A stretch of DNA of 64,000 nt from Bacteroidales bacterium (GCA_013314715.1 JABUFC010000003.1:30596-94595); one strand, 5' to 3'; positions 7,357 to 17,373 are shown, counted from the stretch's first letter. Notes: generated from the letters alone by a model not told the origin. Translations and numbers: made by a program.

Positions 7357-9231
7357 TTATCGTTTTTTATTCATTTGTTGACGTTGACGAGCCATTTCTT
7401 CTAATCGTTCTTGAAAGCGACTTTTTTTAACAGGTTTCTTTTTGTTTTCGTTTATTTGTGCTAATAGTTTTTCTTCATTAACAAAGCGACGTATAAGATA
7501 CATTTGTCCAAATGTAATAACATTGGCTAAAAAGTAATAGTAGCTTAAACCAGCAGAATAGTTGTTGAAAATAAATAAGAACATAATCGGCATCATGTAT
7601 GAAATAATTTTCATGCTGGGCATGGCAGTATTTTGAGGATTTAATTTATTTTGTTGATAAGTATAAATAATAGTGCTTATAGTCATTAGTAAGCAGAAAA
7701 GGCTCATGTGGTCGCCATAGAAGGGAACGTTAAAGCCAAAATCCCAAATTGAATCATATGACGATAAATCGGTTGCCCATAAAAAGGGTTGTTGTCTTAA
7801 TTCAAACGATGTAGGAAAGAATTTAAACATTGCAAATAATATAGGTAATTGGAGCAGCATGGGTAAGCAGCCACCCATAGGATTAACGCCTGCTTTTTTA
7901 TATAGTGCCATTGTAGCTTGTTGACGTTCTAGCGGTTTGTCTTTAGGAATTTTGGCATTAATTTCATCTACTTGAGGTTTTAGTACCCTCATTTTGGCGG
8001 TTGCTAAATATGATTTATAGGTTAAAGGGAAAAGTATGATTTTAATGAGAATGGTGAGTAAGAGTATAATAATACCATAACTGCCAATATAATTGTCGAA
8101 AAAGTTGAAAACAGGAATCACAATAAAACGATTAATCCAACCAAATATACCCCATCCAAGTGGAATAAGTTTTTCTAAATCGGGTATATTTTGATCTTTC
8201 AGCGTATGAAAATGATTGGGACCAAAATAAAATACATAATCTTTCGATTCTAAAGATTTGGCTTCATAACTAAGTGTAAGTTCGGAATTAAATTCTTTTA
8301 AAATGCGAGGGTTAGTACCATTATAAATTTTAGATTCAACGGTTGCGCTCGAAAAGGCTTCTTTTGCCATTAATACTGAGCTAAAAAATTGTTGTTTATA
8401 GGCAACCCATTTAACTTTTGTAGTTAAGTCTTCTTTTGAGTCGCTTGTTTCGCTTAAGTAATCTACTTCATCTGCGTCGTATTTATAGTAAATAGTAGAA
8501 TTTGATTTTTCAAAGTCAGCATTTTTTTCAAATTGATGTGCATACATTTTCCAGTCTAAGACCATGTAATCGAGCTTGTTGCCGGTTATTTCGTTAAAGT
8601 TCTTAGATTGTATTGTAAAATTGAGTTTGTACGAATTGGGTTCTAGTTGGTAAATAAAATCGATATATTTATTAGAATCGGCTTCTAAACGGAACGTTAT
8701 TTTTTGAGCTTTGTCTTTAACTTCAATTATCGAATCGTTGGTTAACGCTTTAAAATAAAAGTTTTGTGTTTGAATATTACGGTTTTGAGCAAAAAAGTTT
8801 AATCCAAAAATAGTTGAATCGCCTTGCCATAAAATAATTGGAAGTGAGTCGTATGTTTTATATTCTTTTAGAATTATTTGATAAGGGCATCCTCCCTTAT
8901 TGGTAAATATTATCTTGAGTTTATTATTTTCGAGTGTATAGAGTGTTGTGTCGCCTAAAGCTGCTTTGCTTAGCAAACCATATTTTTCTGTTAATTCTTT
9001 TTTTAAAAGTGTGTCGGGTTTTGAAATAGTGTCAGTAGCTTTGAATTCTTGGTTAAGAAGTGTTTGTTTTTTTTGAGCCACTTGAGCCAACGAATCTTTA
9101 ATAACTTGCTCAATGGAATCTTTTCGATGTTGTGCTTTTGCTAGTTCTTCTTCCGAAGGTTTATTTATAATTCCAAATACAACAAAAATAGCAAAAATTA
9201 AGAAAATTCCTATAATGGTATTTCTATCCAT
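7357..9231 (-). CDS. yidC: Membrane protein insertase YidC
   Basis: 624 residues. An N-terminal membrane helix (residues 4-22) is followed by a charged linker, a large periplasmic beta-sandwich domain (about 90-360) and the conserved insertase core of five membrane segments (about 375-595), with YGIIILLLTILIKIILFPLT, the amphipathic charged loop rich in K/P before MALYKKAGVNPMGGCLPMLLQ, and a strongly basic C-terminal tail. It inserts and folds inner-membrane proteins with or without SecYEG. It is the first gene of the yidC-EI24-mqnA operon, with a consensus promoter 22 bp upstream. Confidence 0.98.
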   Translation of the reverse strand: MDRNTIIGIFLIFAIFVVFGIINKPSEEELAKAQHRKDSIEQVIKDSLAQVAQKKQTLLNQEFKATDTISKPDTLLKKELTEKYGLLSKAALGDTTLYTLENNKLKIIFTNKGGCPYQIILKEYKTYDSLPIILWQGDSTIFGLNFFAQNRNIQTQNFYFKALTNDSIIEVKDKAQKITFRLEADSNKYIDFIYQLEPNSYKLNFTIQSKNFNEITGNKLDYMVLDWKMYAHQFEKNADFEKSNSTIYYKYDADEVDYLSETSDSKEDLTTKVKWVAYKQQFFSSVLMAKEAFSSATVESKIYNGTNPRILKEFNSELTLSYEAKSLESKDYVFYFGPNHFHTLKDQNIPDLEKLIPLGWGIFGWINRFIVIPVFNFFDNYIGSYGIIILLLTILIKIILFPLTYKSYLATAKMRVLKPQVDEINAKIPKDKPLERQQATMALYKKAGVNPMGGCLPMLLQLPILFAMFKFFPTSFELRQQPFLWATDLSSYDSIWDFGFNVPFYGDHMSLFCLLMTISTIIYTYQQNKLNPQNTAMPSMKIISYMMPIMFLFIFNNYSAGLSYYYFLANVITFGQMYLIRRFVNEEKLLAQINENKKKPVKKSRFQERLEEMARQRQQMNKKR

Positions 9232-9252
9232 AGATACGTTTTTTTAAGAGGG

Positions 9253-9283
9253 CAAACGTACGCAATTATTTGCTATTTTCAAA
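9253..9283 (-). promoter_or_regulatory. Promoter of the yidC operon
   Basis: On the minus strand TTTG (9283-9280), 19 bp, TACGTTTG (9260-9253) match the Bacteroidota consensus exactly. The expected start is near 9246, about 15 bp before the yidC ATG. The divergent enolase gene has only a weaker candidate, TATTTTTA at 9357-9364. Confidence 0.75.
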
Positions 9284-9379
9284 ATGGTTTCTTAAGAATA
9301 GTTTTGAACTTATTATTAACGATTAGAGGATTCTTTTTTTTATCTAACATTTTATGTATTTTTACAAAAACAATATTTT

Positions 9380-10666
9380 ATGGGATATATAGCACAAATT
9401 CATGCAAGACAAATCTTAGATTCGAGGGGTATTCCAACTATCGAAGCCGAAGTTTATACCGATAGAGGTATTATAGCACGAGCTAGTGTGCCCAGCGGTA
9501 GTAGCAATGGAAAATATGAAGCTTCTGAATTACGTGATCAGGATAAAGGTCGTTTTTTAGGAAAAGGTGTTACAAAGGCTATTTATAATATAAATAAAGC
9601 CATAAACGATGAGTTAAAAGGGCAGTATATAACCAATCAGGTGGCAATAGATATGATAATGAACCAGCTAGATGGTACCGACAATAAATCCAATCTAGGG
9701 GCTAATGCGATTTTGGCTGTTTCGATGGCTGTTGCACGTGCAGGAGCAATGACCACCAATCAACCGTTATATCGTTATTTGGGAGGTGTAAATGCCAATA
9801 TGTTACCTATTCCTATGTTGAATATGATTTCGGGTGGAGTTAATGCCAATAACGATATTGATATTCAAGATATAATGATTTTACCGCTTACCGCTAATAC
9901 TTTTACAGATGCTTATCGGGTGGGGGTAGAAATTTATTTTTATTTACAAGAATTATTGCAAAAAGAAGGTTATTGGTTGCAAGTATCGCTCGATGGCGGA
10001 CTCGCTCCTAATCTTGAGTCAAATGAAAAAGCATTGGATTTAGTAGTAGAAGCTATAAAAAAATCAAACCATAAACCAGGCGAAGATGTCGCTATTGCAC
10101 TCGATTTTGCAGCTAGTCATTTTTATCAAGCTGAAAACGATTCCTATAAATTAAAAAAGGAAAATCGCGTTTTAAATAAACAAGAATGGTTAAAATATTG
10201 CATTGAGCTTATAAAGAAATATCCTATCATTGCTATTGAAGACCCTTTAAGTCAAGACGATTGGCAAACATGGAAAGCATTAAGCGATGCCCTTGCTGAT
10301 AATATCCTTTTAATTGGCGACGATTTATTTGTTACCAATACCGAACGTTTTATTCAAGGTATTACTAATAATGTAGCCAATGGCATTTCTATTAAATTAA
10401 ATCAGATTGGCACTGTTACTGAAGCTTTAAATACAATACAACTAGCGACTAATTATGGTTACTATCCGGTAATAAGCCACCGAAGTGGTGAAACCGAAGA
10501 TACTTTTATTGCTGAACTTTGTATTGCTACCAATTCTGGTATTTTAAGAAGTGGTGCTCCTTGTAGAATGGAAAGAGTTGCTAAATACAACCAAATACTT
10601 CGTATTGAAGAAAATTTAGGAGGTTCGTCTAATTATCACGGGCAATTTTTTAAATATCGCAGGTAA
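9380..10666 (+). CDS. Enolase-family protein with substituted catalytic residues
   Basis: 428 residues, collinear with enolase over the full length. Retained are the mobile loop (PSGSSNG, 38-44), the Mg ligands Asp242, Glu287 and Asp314, the base Lys339 in KLNQIGT, and His367 in SHRSGETED. Four other catalytic-site positions differ (yeast numbering): His159 is Asn155, Glu168 is Asp164, Glu211 is Asp205 (SLDGG instead of GDEGG), and Lys396 is Arg390. The reading frame is clean, so this is selection or drift, not sequencing error. It may be the cell's glycolytic enolase in a divergent form, or a paralog acting on another 2-hydroxy acid. It is followed 6 bp later by a UbiD decarboxylase. I leave the symbol eno open for this reason. 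Confidence 0.85.
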   Translation: MGYIAQIHARQILDSRGIPTIEAEVYTDRGIIARASVPSGSSNGKYEASELRDQDKGRFLGKGVTKAIYNINKAINDELKGQYITNQVAIDMIMNQLDGTDNKSNLGANAILAVSMAVARAGAMTTNQPLYRYLGGVNANMLPIPMLNMISGGVNANNDIDIQDIMILPLTANTFTDAYRVGVEIYFYLQELLQKEGYWLQVSLDGGLAPNLESNEKALDLVVEAIKKSNHKPGEDVAIALDFAASHFYQAENDSYKLKKENRVLNKQEWLKYCIELIKKYPIIAIEDPLSQDDWQTWKALSDALADNILLIGDDLFVTNTERFIQGITNNVANGISIKLNQIGTVTEALNTIQLATNYGYYPVISHRSGETEDTFIAELCIATNSGILRSGAPCRMERVAKYNQILRIEENLGGSSNYHGQFFKYRR

Positions 10667-10672
10667 TCTTAT

Positions 10673-12517
10673 ATGCAACATTTTATTGAACTTTTAAGGG
10701 GAAAAGGCGAGTTGATAGAAATATCAGAATATGTAAACCCCGAACTTGAAATAACCGAGATAGTCGATCGTTTATCAAAATCAAATACTAATAAAGCTTT
10801 ACTTTTTACAAATAATGGTACTTCATTTCCTTTGCTAATCAATGCTTTTGGTACCGAACAGCGTATAGCATATGCTTTACATGCTAATTCCTTATACGAA
10901 GTTGAAGAAAATATTCAAAGCTTATTTCAAATACTAAAGCCACCAAAAACAATTAAAGATAAGTGGTCATTGATATTAAAATTAGCAAAAATAGGCTCAT
11001 ATATGCCAAAATTTATTAAACGTAAAGGCAAATGCCAACAGGTTGTGCATTTTAATCCTGATTTGAATATTTTACCTATACTAAAATGTTGGCCACACGA
11101 TGGAGGGAAATTTATTACCTTACCGTTAGTACATACTAAAGATGCTATTGATGGTAAAAGAAATGTCGGTATGTATCGTATGCAAGTGTTTTCTAATAAT
11201 ACAACAGGCATGCATTGGCATATTCATAAAACGGGGGCTCTACATTTTGATGAATATAAAAAGCAAGGCAAAAAAATACCTGTGGCAGTTTGCTTAGGAG
11301 GCGATCCTGTTTATACTTATTGTGCAACAGCACCATTACCAGAGGGAATAGATGAGTATATACTTGCTGGTTTATTGCGTAAAAAAAAGGTAAAACTTGT
11401 TAGGTGCCTTACTCAGAATATTGAAGTACCAGAAGATGCCGATATAGTGATAGAAGGTTATATAGACCCAAACGAACCTTTGGCAAACGAAGGACCATTT
11501 GGAGATCATACCGGTTTTTATTCATTAACTGGGTTATATCCAATATTTCATATAACGGCTATAACTCATAAAAAAGATGCTATTTATCCTGCTACTATTG
11601 TAGGCATTCCACCTCAAGAAGATTACGGGTTTATTAAAGCATCGGAGCGTATTTTTTTACAATTTCTAAAAAATACTTTATTGCCCGAAATTATTGATAT
11701 GCGAATGCCAGCATATGGAGTAGCTCATAATTTGGTACTAACTCAAATAAAACCACGTTATCCTCAACACGCTGCAAAAGTTGCTCATGCATTGTGGGGG
11801 ATAGGTCAAATGATGCTTAATAAAATATTAATTATTACCAATGAACCAATAGATTTACCTGAAAAGTTGTTTAAAAAAATAATAACTTTAGAAAGTTGGG
11901 CAGATAGAATTCAATTGTCATTTGGACCTTTAGATGTTCTTGAACATTCGGGCTTAAAGCCAACCGAAGGAGGAAAAATGTTTTTCGATGCGGTATTCAA
12001 TCATTCAACTCAGTTTACAGAAAATATGAATATTGAAAATATTGTTTTTAGTTATAAGCCTATTTATACTAACTTTTTAAGCTATGGAATTTTGATTTTA
12101 TTTGTTGAACCCGAATTTGATGTTTTTAAACATTCTATATTTAATGAATTAAAACAAATAAATCGTAAAGAAGTTAGAGTTTTTTTAGTTGATAAAAATC
12201 TCGAAGGGCTCGATTGGTCATATATTGCATGGCATTTTATGGCCAATTTCGATCCTTCTGTCGATTTTAATATAATAGAAAATAAAATTTTAATATTTAA
12301 TGGATCAATAAAAATAAATAATCAAAGAATAACACCAAATACTACTATAAGCAATAAAGAAACTATTGATATAATAGACAAAAAATGGTCATCTTTGCTT
12401 CCATTATCATTTATAAAATCTCCTTCATTAATACTTAAAAAGCTTAACTATGGAGATGGATATTTAGCAAGTTTAAATAAAAATGAAAGTAACCATAATT
12501 CTGAATTAAAAAAATAA
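10673..12517 (+). CDS. UbiD-family prenyl-FMN-dependent decarboxylase, probably menaquinone biosynthesis (MqnL-type)
   Basis: 614 residues, longer than E. coli UbiD (about 500) as is usual for Bacteroidota menaquinone decarboxylases. Signatures are NVGMYRMQ with Arg169, the TTGMHWHIHKTGA cofactor/metal segment, EGPFGDHTG with Glu273 and Asp278 (the E-R-E/D catalytic set), and PPQEDYGFIKASERIF. UbiD enzymes need prenylated FMN made by a UbiX protein, which I do not see here. In the futalosine pathway a UbiD homolog decarboxylates the naphthoate intermediate; mqnA lies nearby at 5835, supporting that role. It is translated 6 bp after the enolase-like gene. The last 120 residues are less conserved in appearance. 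Confidence 0.88.
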   Translation: MQHFIELLRGKGELIEISEYVNPELEITEIVDRLSKSNTNKALLFTNNGTSFPLLINAFGTEQRIAYALHANSLYEVEENIQSLFQILKPPKTIKDKWSLILKLAKIGSYMPKFIKRKGKCQQVVHFNPDLNILPILKCWPHDGGKFITLPLVHTKDAIDGKRNVGMYRMQVFSNNTTGMHWHIHKTGALHFDEYKKQGKKIPVAVCLGGDPVYTYCATAPLPEGIDEYILAGLLRKKKVKLVRCLTQNIEVPEDADIVIEGYIDPNEPLANEGPFGDHTGFYSLTGLYPIFHITAITHKKDAIYPATIVGIPPQEDYGFIKASERIFLQFLKNTLLPEIIDMRMPAYGVAHNLVLTQIKPRYPQHAAKVAHALWGIGQMMLNKILIITNEPIDLPEKLFKKIITLESWADRIQLSFGPLDVLEHSGLKPTEGGKMFFDAVFNHSTQFTENMNIENIVFSYKPIYTNFLSYGILILFVEPEFDVFKHSIFNELKQINRKEVRVFLVDKNLEGLDWSYIAWHFMANFDPSVDFNIIENKILIFNGSIKINNQRITPNTTISNKETIDIIDKKWSSLLPLSFIKSPSLILKKLNYGDGYLASLNKNESNHNSELKK

Positions 12518-12551
12518 CTATTTTAGCATAGAAATTTGTGAGTACTATTGA

Positions 12552-15500
12552 ATGAAAATTTGTTGTTATATTTTATTGATATGTTGGCTATTAGCGGTAT
12601 CTTCTTATGCTCAAAATAATGGTTATTCGTATGAGTATTATACTGTAGATAGGGGACTGTCTCAAAGTTCTGTTAATTGTATATATCAAGATAAAAAAGG
12701 TTTTTTATGGATTGGTACGCAAGATGGCTTAAATATGTTTGATGGATATAGTTTCACTGTTTATCAACATAATCCGCTCGATACCAATACCATATCAGCA
12801 AACTGGGTATATTCTATCGACGAAGACGATAACGGCATTATTTGGGTTGGAACACAAAATGGATTGAATGCTTTTAATCCTAAAACAAATCAATTTAAAC
12901 ATTACTCAACATCAAAAAAAGCCAATGTAAACGAAGAAATATTTGCTGTCTTAGTTGGTAGTGATGGTTTTATTTGGTTTAAAACATCGCAAACGCTTTA
13001 TAAACTAGATCCAACAACAAATAAAATTGATAAATTCGATTTACCTCAGGATTTTTTTATAAATAACAAATCAGATAAAGGATTTCCAATATTGGAAGAT
13101 GACGAAGGTATTTGGTTAGGCGCAGCCAATGGTTTGTTCTACTTTATTAAAAAATTAGAAGTATTTAAACCTTACAAGCATATCGAAGAAGATCCCAATT
13201 CTTTATCAAATAATTTTATTACTGGTTTATGCTTTGATGATAATGGAAATTTATGGATAGGAACGCAAAATGGATTAAATAAATTAGATAAAAAAAAGAA
13301 TCGCTTTGTTCGTTATTTTTCTGACGAAAAGAATCCAAAACAAGGTCCTTCATCTAATAATATATCATCTGTTTGCAAAAGTAGTAATAATATTTTGTGG
13401 ATAGGTACCTTTGGAGGAGGTTTGAGTGCATACGATTTTACAACCAAACAATTTTATCATTATAAACACGAAGATGGAAACAATAATTCATTAGCATACG
13501 ATTATGTTCTATCACTTTATGAAGATCGGTCGCTTAATTTATGGATAGGTTTAGATGCTAATGGATTAAATAAAATTGACTTAAAGCCACAAAAATTTAA
13601 AACATATATTTCTTCAAAAGGAAAAGATGGTCTTCACTTTAGTTCAGATAACATTGCATCGGTATATTTAGAAAATGATTCCACTCTTTGGATAGGTACA
13701 TGGGAAAATGGCTTAAATATTTTTAATAGAAATGCGAATACAATAAAAATAATCACCACCGAAACAACCCCTGCCATAATTGGTAATAATGTTCATAGTA
13801 TATATGCCGATAGTCATGGCTTAATTTGGATAGGTACTAAATCGGGTATTTCAATATACGATAAAAAAACAAAAAAATTTATTGACTTAGATAATTACTT
13901 TAATATCGAATTAAATGTTAAACTAAAGGGAGTTAGAATTTACAACATTACCGAAGATTATAAAGGTAATATATGGATTGCTACGCGTAATGGATTGCAT
14001 CGTTTTAATTTTGATAGCAAGACAGTGAATACCTTTACTTCGAATTTAAACGATAGCTTATCCTTGTATAACAATACCGTTGTTTGTGTTGCTTGCGATA
14101 GAAGTGGATTTGTTTGGATAGGTACGCAAACAGGCTTAAATCGTTATGACTATAATACCAACAAATGTTTTCGAATAGGATATAATAAATCAAAAAAGCC
14201 AATTCCAGGAACAACAAGAACGTATTATGTGCCAAGTAACCCCTATATATACCATATTATTGAAGATATGTTTGATGAAAATATAATATGGGTTGGAACG
14301 GGTTCTGGACTTGACAAATTTAATAAAAGAGCCAATACATTTGAGTATTATACAATAGATGATGGCTTACCTAATGGAACAATATATGAACTCATACAAG
14401 ATAAGAATGGTAATTTGTGGATGAGTACCAACAGAGGACTTGCTTTTTTTGATGTATCTAAGAAATATTTTACTGCCTTCGATCCCGAAGATGGAATTCA
14501 AGGTTTAGAATTTAATAATGGTGCTTCATTTATCGCTTCGAATGGCGAAATATTTTTTGGTGGAATTAACGGCTTAACTAGTTTTAATCCCAATAATCAA
14601 AGAAACAACCCATTTATTCCGAATGTGGTGTTTACGTATTTTGAAAAAAGCAACTCAAAAGGTAAAAGAACGCATCAAAATTTATACGACGAAAATACAG
14701 TAGTATTTAGTTATGACGATCATTCAATAACTTTTTGGTTTGCTGCATTAGAATTTACAAACCCCAAAAAGAACTCATTTAAGTATTGGATTGAAGGCTT
14801 AATGAACGATTGGGTTTATATTGGGAATAAAAATTTTATCGATATTGGTATTCTACCACCGGGTGAATATATACTTCATATTAAAGGTAGCAACAATAAT
14901 GGTGTTTGGAATGAACAAGAAGCAAATATTAAAATAATAGTTAAACCTCCACTTTATAAAACTATTTGGGCATTTATTATTTATGCTTTGATTCTGGGAG
15001 GCATCATTTTCTTATATGTTCGTTCACGAACCAAAAAATTACAAGAGGCCAACGAAGCACTACGCCAAAAGCAGCTTATATCACTCGAAATTGCTCGACA
15101 AAAAGAAGAACTTAGTGTTAAAAACAAAAATATTACCGATAGTATTAATTACGCCAAACGAATTCAGGAAGCCTTACTCCCATCTGAATATCTGTTTAGA
15201 AAATTATTGCCCGATTCATTTATTTTATATAAACCTCGCGATATCGTTAGTGGCGATTTTTATTGGATAACCGAAAAAGAAAGTAAAATCTTTGTTGCTG
15301 CGGTCGATTGTACAGGACATGGAGTGCCAGGAGCTTTTATGAGTATTATTGGTTATGACTTACTTAAAAATATTACACGCGAACAAAATGTTGAAGACCC
15401 TGCCGAAATACTTAATTTACTTAATTTAGGAGTTGCCGATACTTTTAGTAAGCAATCTACCGATTACGAAATTAAAGACGGTATGGACGTTAGCTTAGTT

Positions 15501-15884
15501 GTTATCGATAGAGTTAATAAACAATTACATTATGCTGGAGCCTTTAATCCAATGTACCTGATAAGAAATAAAGAATTGATTGAAATAAAAGGTAACCGAT
15601 TTGCTATTGGAAAAATTGAAGGAAATGAAAATAAGCGTTTTGATGTACATACGCTCGAATATGAAAATAACGATATGATTTATTTATTCTCTGATGGATA
15701 TGCCGATCAAATTGGAGGTCCATTTCAAAAGAAATTCAAATTTCGTCGTTTTCAACACCTTTTAGTATCCGTTCATAATTTACCCCTTGCTAAACAAAAA
15801 GATTTTCTTAATGAAACATTTGAAACATGGAAGGGACAAATGGAACAGGTAGATGATATTTTAATTATTGGAATCAGAATGTAA
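12552..15884 (+). CDS. Propeller/Y_Y_Y sensor with SpoIIE-type PP2C phosphatase output
   Basis: 1110 residues. Signal peptide (1-20), about fourteen propeller blades (25-700) with repeated LWIGTQNGLN-type motifs, a Y_Y_Y domain (about 745-805), one membrane helix (about 810-830), a coiled-coil linker with repeated KQ/EE residues, and a SpoIIE phosphatase domain with SGDFYW (about 900), DCTGHGVPGAFMS (about 918) and SDGYADQIGG (about 1046). The usual histidine kinase of such hybrid sensors is replaced by a Ser/Thr phosphatase. It resembles the gene at 1-3202 in order of domains and in motifs but is not identical. It leads a tightly packed run with two unknown exported proteins and ettA. Confidence 0.93.
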   Translation: MKICCYILLICWLLAVSSYAQNNGYSYEYYTVDRGLSQSSVNCIYQDKKGFLWIGTQDGLNMFDGYSFTVYQHNPLDTNTISANWVYSIDEDDNGIIWVGTQNGLNAFNPKTNQFKHYSTSKKANVNEEIFAVLVGSDGFIWFKTSQTLYKLDPTTNKIDKFDLPQDFFINNKSDKGFPILEDDEGIWLGAANGLFYFIKKLEVFKPYKHIEEDPNSLSNNFITGLCFDDNGNLWIGTQNGLNKLDKKKNRFVRYFSDEKNPKQGPSSNNISSVCKSSNNILWIGTFGGGLSAYDFTTKQFYHYKHEDGNNNSLAYDYVLSLYEDRSLNLWIGLDANGLNKIDLKPQKFKTYISSKGKDGLHFSSDNIASVYLENDSTLWIGTWENGLNIFNRNANTIKIITTETTPAIIGNNVHSIYADSHGLIWIGTKSGISIYDKKTKKFIDLDNYFNIELNVKLKGVRIYNITEDYKGNIWIATRNGLHRFNFDSKTVNTFTSNLNDSLSLYNNTVVCVACDRSGFVWIGTQTGLNRYDYNTNKCFRIGYNKSKKPIPGTTRTYYVPSNPYIYHIIEDMFDENIIWVGTGSGLDKFNKRANTFEYYTIDDGLPNGTIYELIQDKNGNLWMSTNRGLAFFDVSKKYFTAFDPEDGIQGLEFNNGASFIASNGEIFFGGINGLTSFNPNNQRNNPFIPNVVFTYFEKSNSKGKRTHQNLYDENTVVFSYDDHSITFWFAALEFTNPKKNSFKYWIEGLMNDWVYIGNKNFIDIGILPPGEYILHIKGSNNNGVWNEQEANIKIIVKPPLYKTIWAFIIYALILGGIIFLYVRSRTKKLQEANEALRQKQLISLEIARQKEELSVKNKNITDSINYAKRIQEALLPSEYLFRKLLPDSFILYKPRDIVSGDFYWITEKESKIFVAAVDCTGHGVPGAFMSIIGYDLLKNITREQNVEDPAEILNLLNLGVADTFSKQSTDYEIKDGMDVSLVVIDRVNKQLHYAGAFNPMYLIRNKELIEIKGNRFAIGKIEGNENKRFDVHTLEYENNDMIYLFSDGYADQIGGPFQKKFKFRRFQHLLVSVHNLPLAKQKDFLNETFETWKGQMEQVDDILIIGIRM

Positions 15885-15886
15885 TC

Positions 15887-16534
15887 ATGGCTGTTATTGT
15901 TCTTTTTTTATCGTTGATATCTTATTCTGTGTTTGGACAAAACGATACAAGTAAAACTTTTGTTTTAACTCCTAATGCTGTATTAAAAGACGGAGTTTAT
16001 TTTTCGTATGACCGATTTTTAAAACAACAACCTCTTCCGTTTGTTAAAATTTTAAATTACGAAAACTACACCGATAAAGAATCTTTTTTTAAACAGAAAA
16101 ATATACAAATATTAGACGAATACGGTATTGCTAAAACCATCGATACTCGTACCATTTGGGGATATGTTTTAAATAATGTGCTATTTGTAAATTATAACAA
16201 GGATTTTTATCGAGTATCTTACTTGGGAACAATATCACACTTTTTAGCAACACAAACGGTAAGAAATTATGCTACACCTTACGACCCTTATTATGGATAT
16301 TATTCGCCCTATCCGATGCAAACATACGAAACAACAAATATTACCCAAAATATCATTGATTTTAAAACGGGTAAGATATATCCTTTTTCTCCAGAAGCGA
16401 TGTTGGCTTTAATGGCTGACGATAACGAACTATTTAACGAATACAACGCACTCAAAAAAAAGAAAAAAAAAGAAATGATTTTTTATTATTTGCGAAAATA
16501 TAATGATAAACATCCTTTAATTCTCTACAAATGA
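15887..16534 (+). CDS. Exported protein of unknown function
   Basis: 215 residues, not recognised. An N-terminal signal peptide (AVIVLFLSLISYSVFGQN) predicts export. The mature part is rich in Tyr and Lys, includes the aromatic stretch YDPYYGYYSPYPMQTYE (about residues 130-146) and ends in a lysine cluster (KKKKKKE) followed by a hydrophobic-aromatic tail. It starts 2 bp after the phosphatase gene and overlaps the next gene by 4 bp (ATGA), so all three are translationally coupled. It could be a partner or target of the sensor-phosphatase, but nothing in the sequence proves this. Confidence 0.75.
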   Translation: MAVIVLFLSLISYSVFGQNDTSKTFVLTPNAVLKDGVYFSYDRFLKQQPLPFVKILNYENYTDKESFFKQKNIQILDEYGIAKTIDTRTIWGYVLNNVLFVNYNKDFYRVSYLGTISHFLATQTVRNYATPYDPYYGYYSPYPMQTYETTNITQNIIDFKTGKIYPFSPEAMLALMADDNELFNEYNALKKKKKKEMIFYYLRKYNDKHPLILYK

Positions 16535-17373
16535 AAAAGATTTATATAATATATTGTTTATTTTTTCTAACCGAGCATACTTTTGCACAGTTCGAAGTGC
16601 CTACTGCCGATGTAATACATAATTTTTTTAAAACCAAAACTTGTTTTATTATTGACGATAATCCTTTTTCGGAAACTAATATTCAATTAAAATCAGCAGC
16701 CCAAAAATTCTGGAAATTAACACCTTTTGAGTTTATTAATGTAGAAGAATTTGAAAAACGTAAAAAATCAAATAATTATTCGTTTGTTTCTGTTGACGAT
16801 GTTTACTTTGATTCAGATAAAAACGCTACAAAGTATAAATTTCTTTGTGTGTATTTAGGTGGAAATTATAAAAACGAAAGCACAATGCCACAGTTATGTA
16901 CTATCCCACTTGCTTATGCCGAACAAGAAGAAAATGAATATGCCTATAAATTAGGTACACTATTGTTATTTGTACAAAATCATATCGAGTTAGTAAAAAA
17001 TAATCCAAACCTAAAAAAAACTAATATCATTGATTATTATAACAACAACAAAGGTAAGCTTCAAAACAAAACATTATATTTAAATGCCAATGAAGTTGAA
17101 AAAAAAATTAACCATCAAGCATCGTTCAAGCAAATATATCCATATCCTTTTAAGTTTGTAAGTCAAGATGATATTGAAAAAGCCATTGACGAAAAAGCTT
17201 CCGATGTTGTATTTTTACATAAAGTCGGACCTGGGAAAAAGCATGGTTACCGTACTTATCAAATTATATTAGGCACAGCCGATGCCAATATTTATTTTTA
17301 CGACTATCATACCGTCGACGAAAATAATCCTGATGTGTTATTGGAAAAAGAAGTTAAAAAAATGGTAAAATAA
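16531..17373 (+). CDS. Exported protein of unknown function
   Basis: 280 residues, not recognised. A signal peptide (KKIYIIYCLFFLTEHTFAQ) precedes a soluble domain with mixed alpha/beta character. It has a conserved-looking core around LCVYLGGNY and a C-terminal half with VVFLHKVGPGKKHGYRTYQI and DANIYFYDYHTVDE, reminiscent of the exported hypothetical proteins found in Bacteroidales next to sensors. It overlaps the preceding gene by 4 bp and ends 6 bp before ettA. No catalytic motif was seen. Confidence 0.75.
   Translation: MKKIYIIYCLFFLTEHTFAQFEVPTADVIHNFFKTKTCFIIDDNPFSETNIQLKSAAQKFWKLTPFEFINVEEFEKRKKSNNYSFVSVDDVYFDSDKNATKYKFLCVYLGGNYKNESTMPQLCTIPLAYAEQEENEYAYKLGTLLLFVQNHIELVKNNPNLKKTNIIDYYNNNKGKLQNKTLYLNANEVEKKINHQASFKQIYPYPFKFVSQDDIEKAIDEKASDVVFLHKVGPGKKHGYRTYQIILGTADANIYFYDYHTVDENNPDVLLEKEVKKMVK

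Noticed and set aside
1..15884. The two propeller genes as an assembly duplicate
   Set aside because: They share plan and motifs but the residue sequences differ throughout and the neighbours differ.
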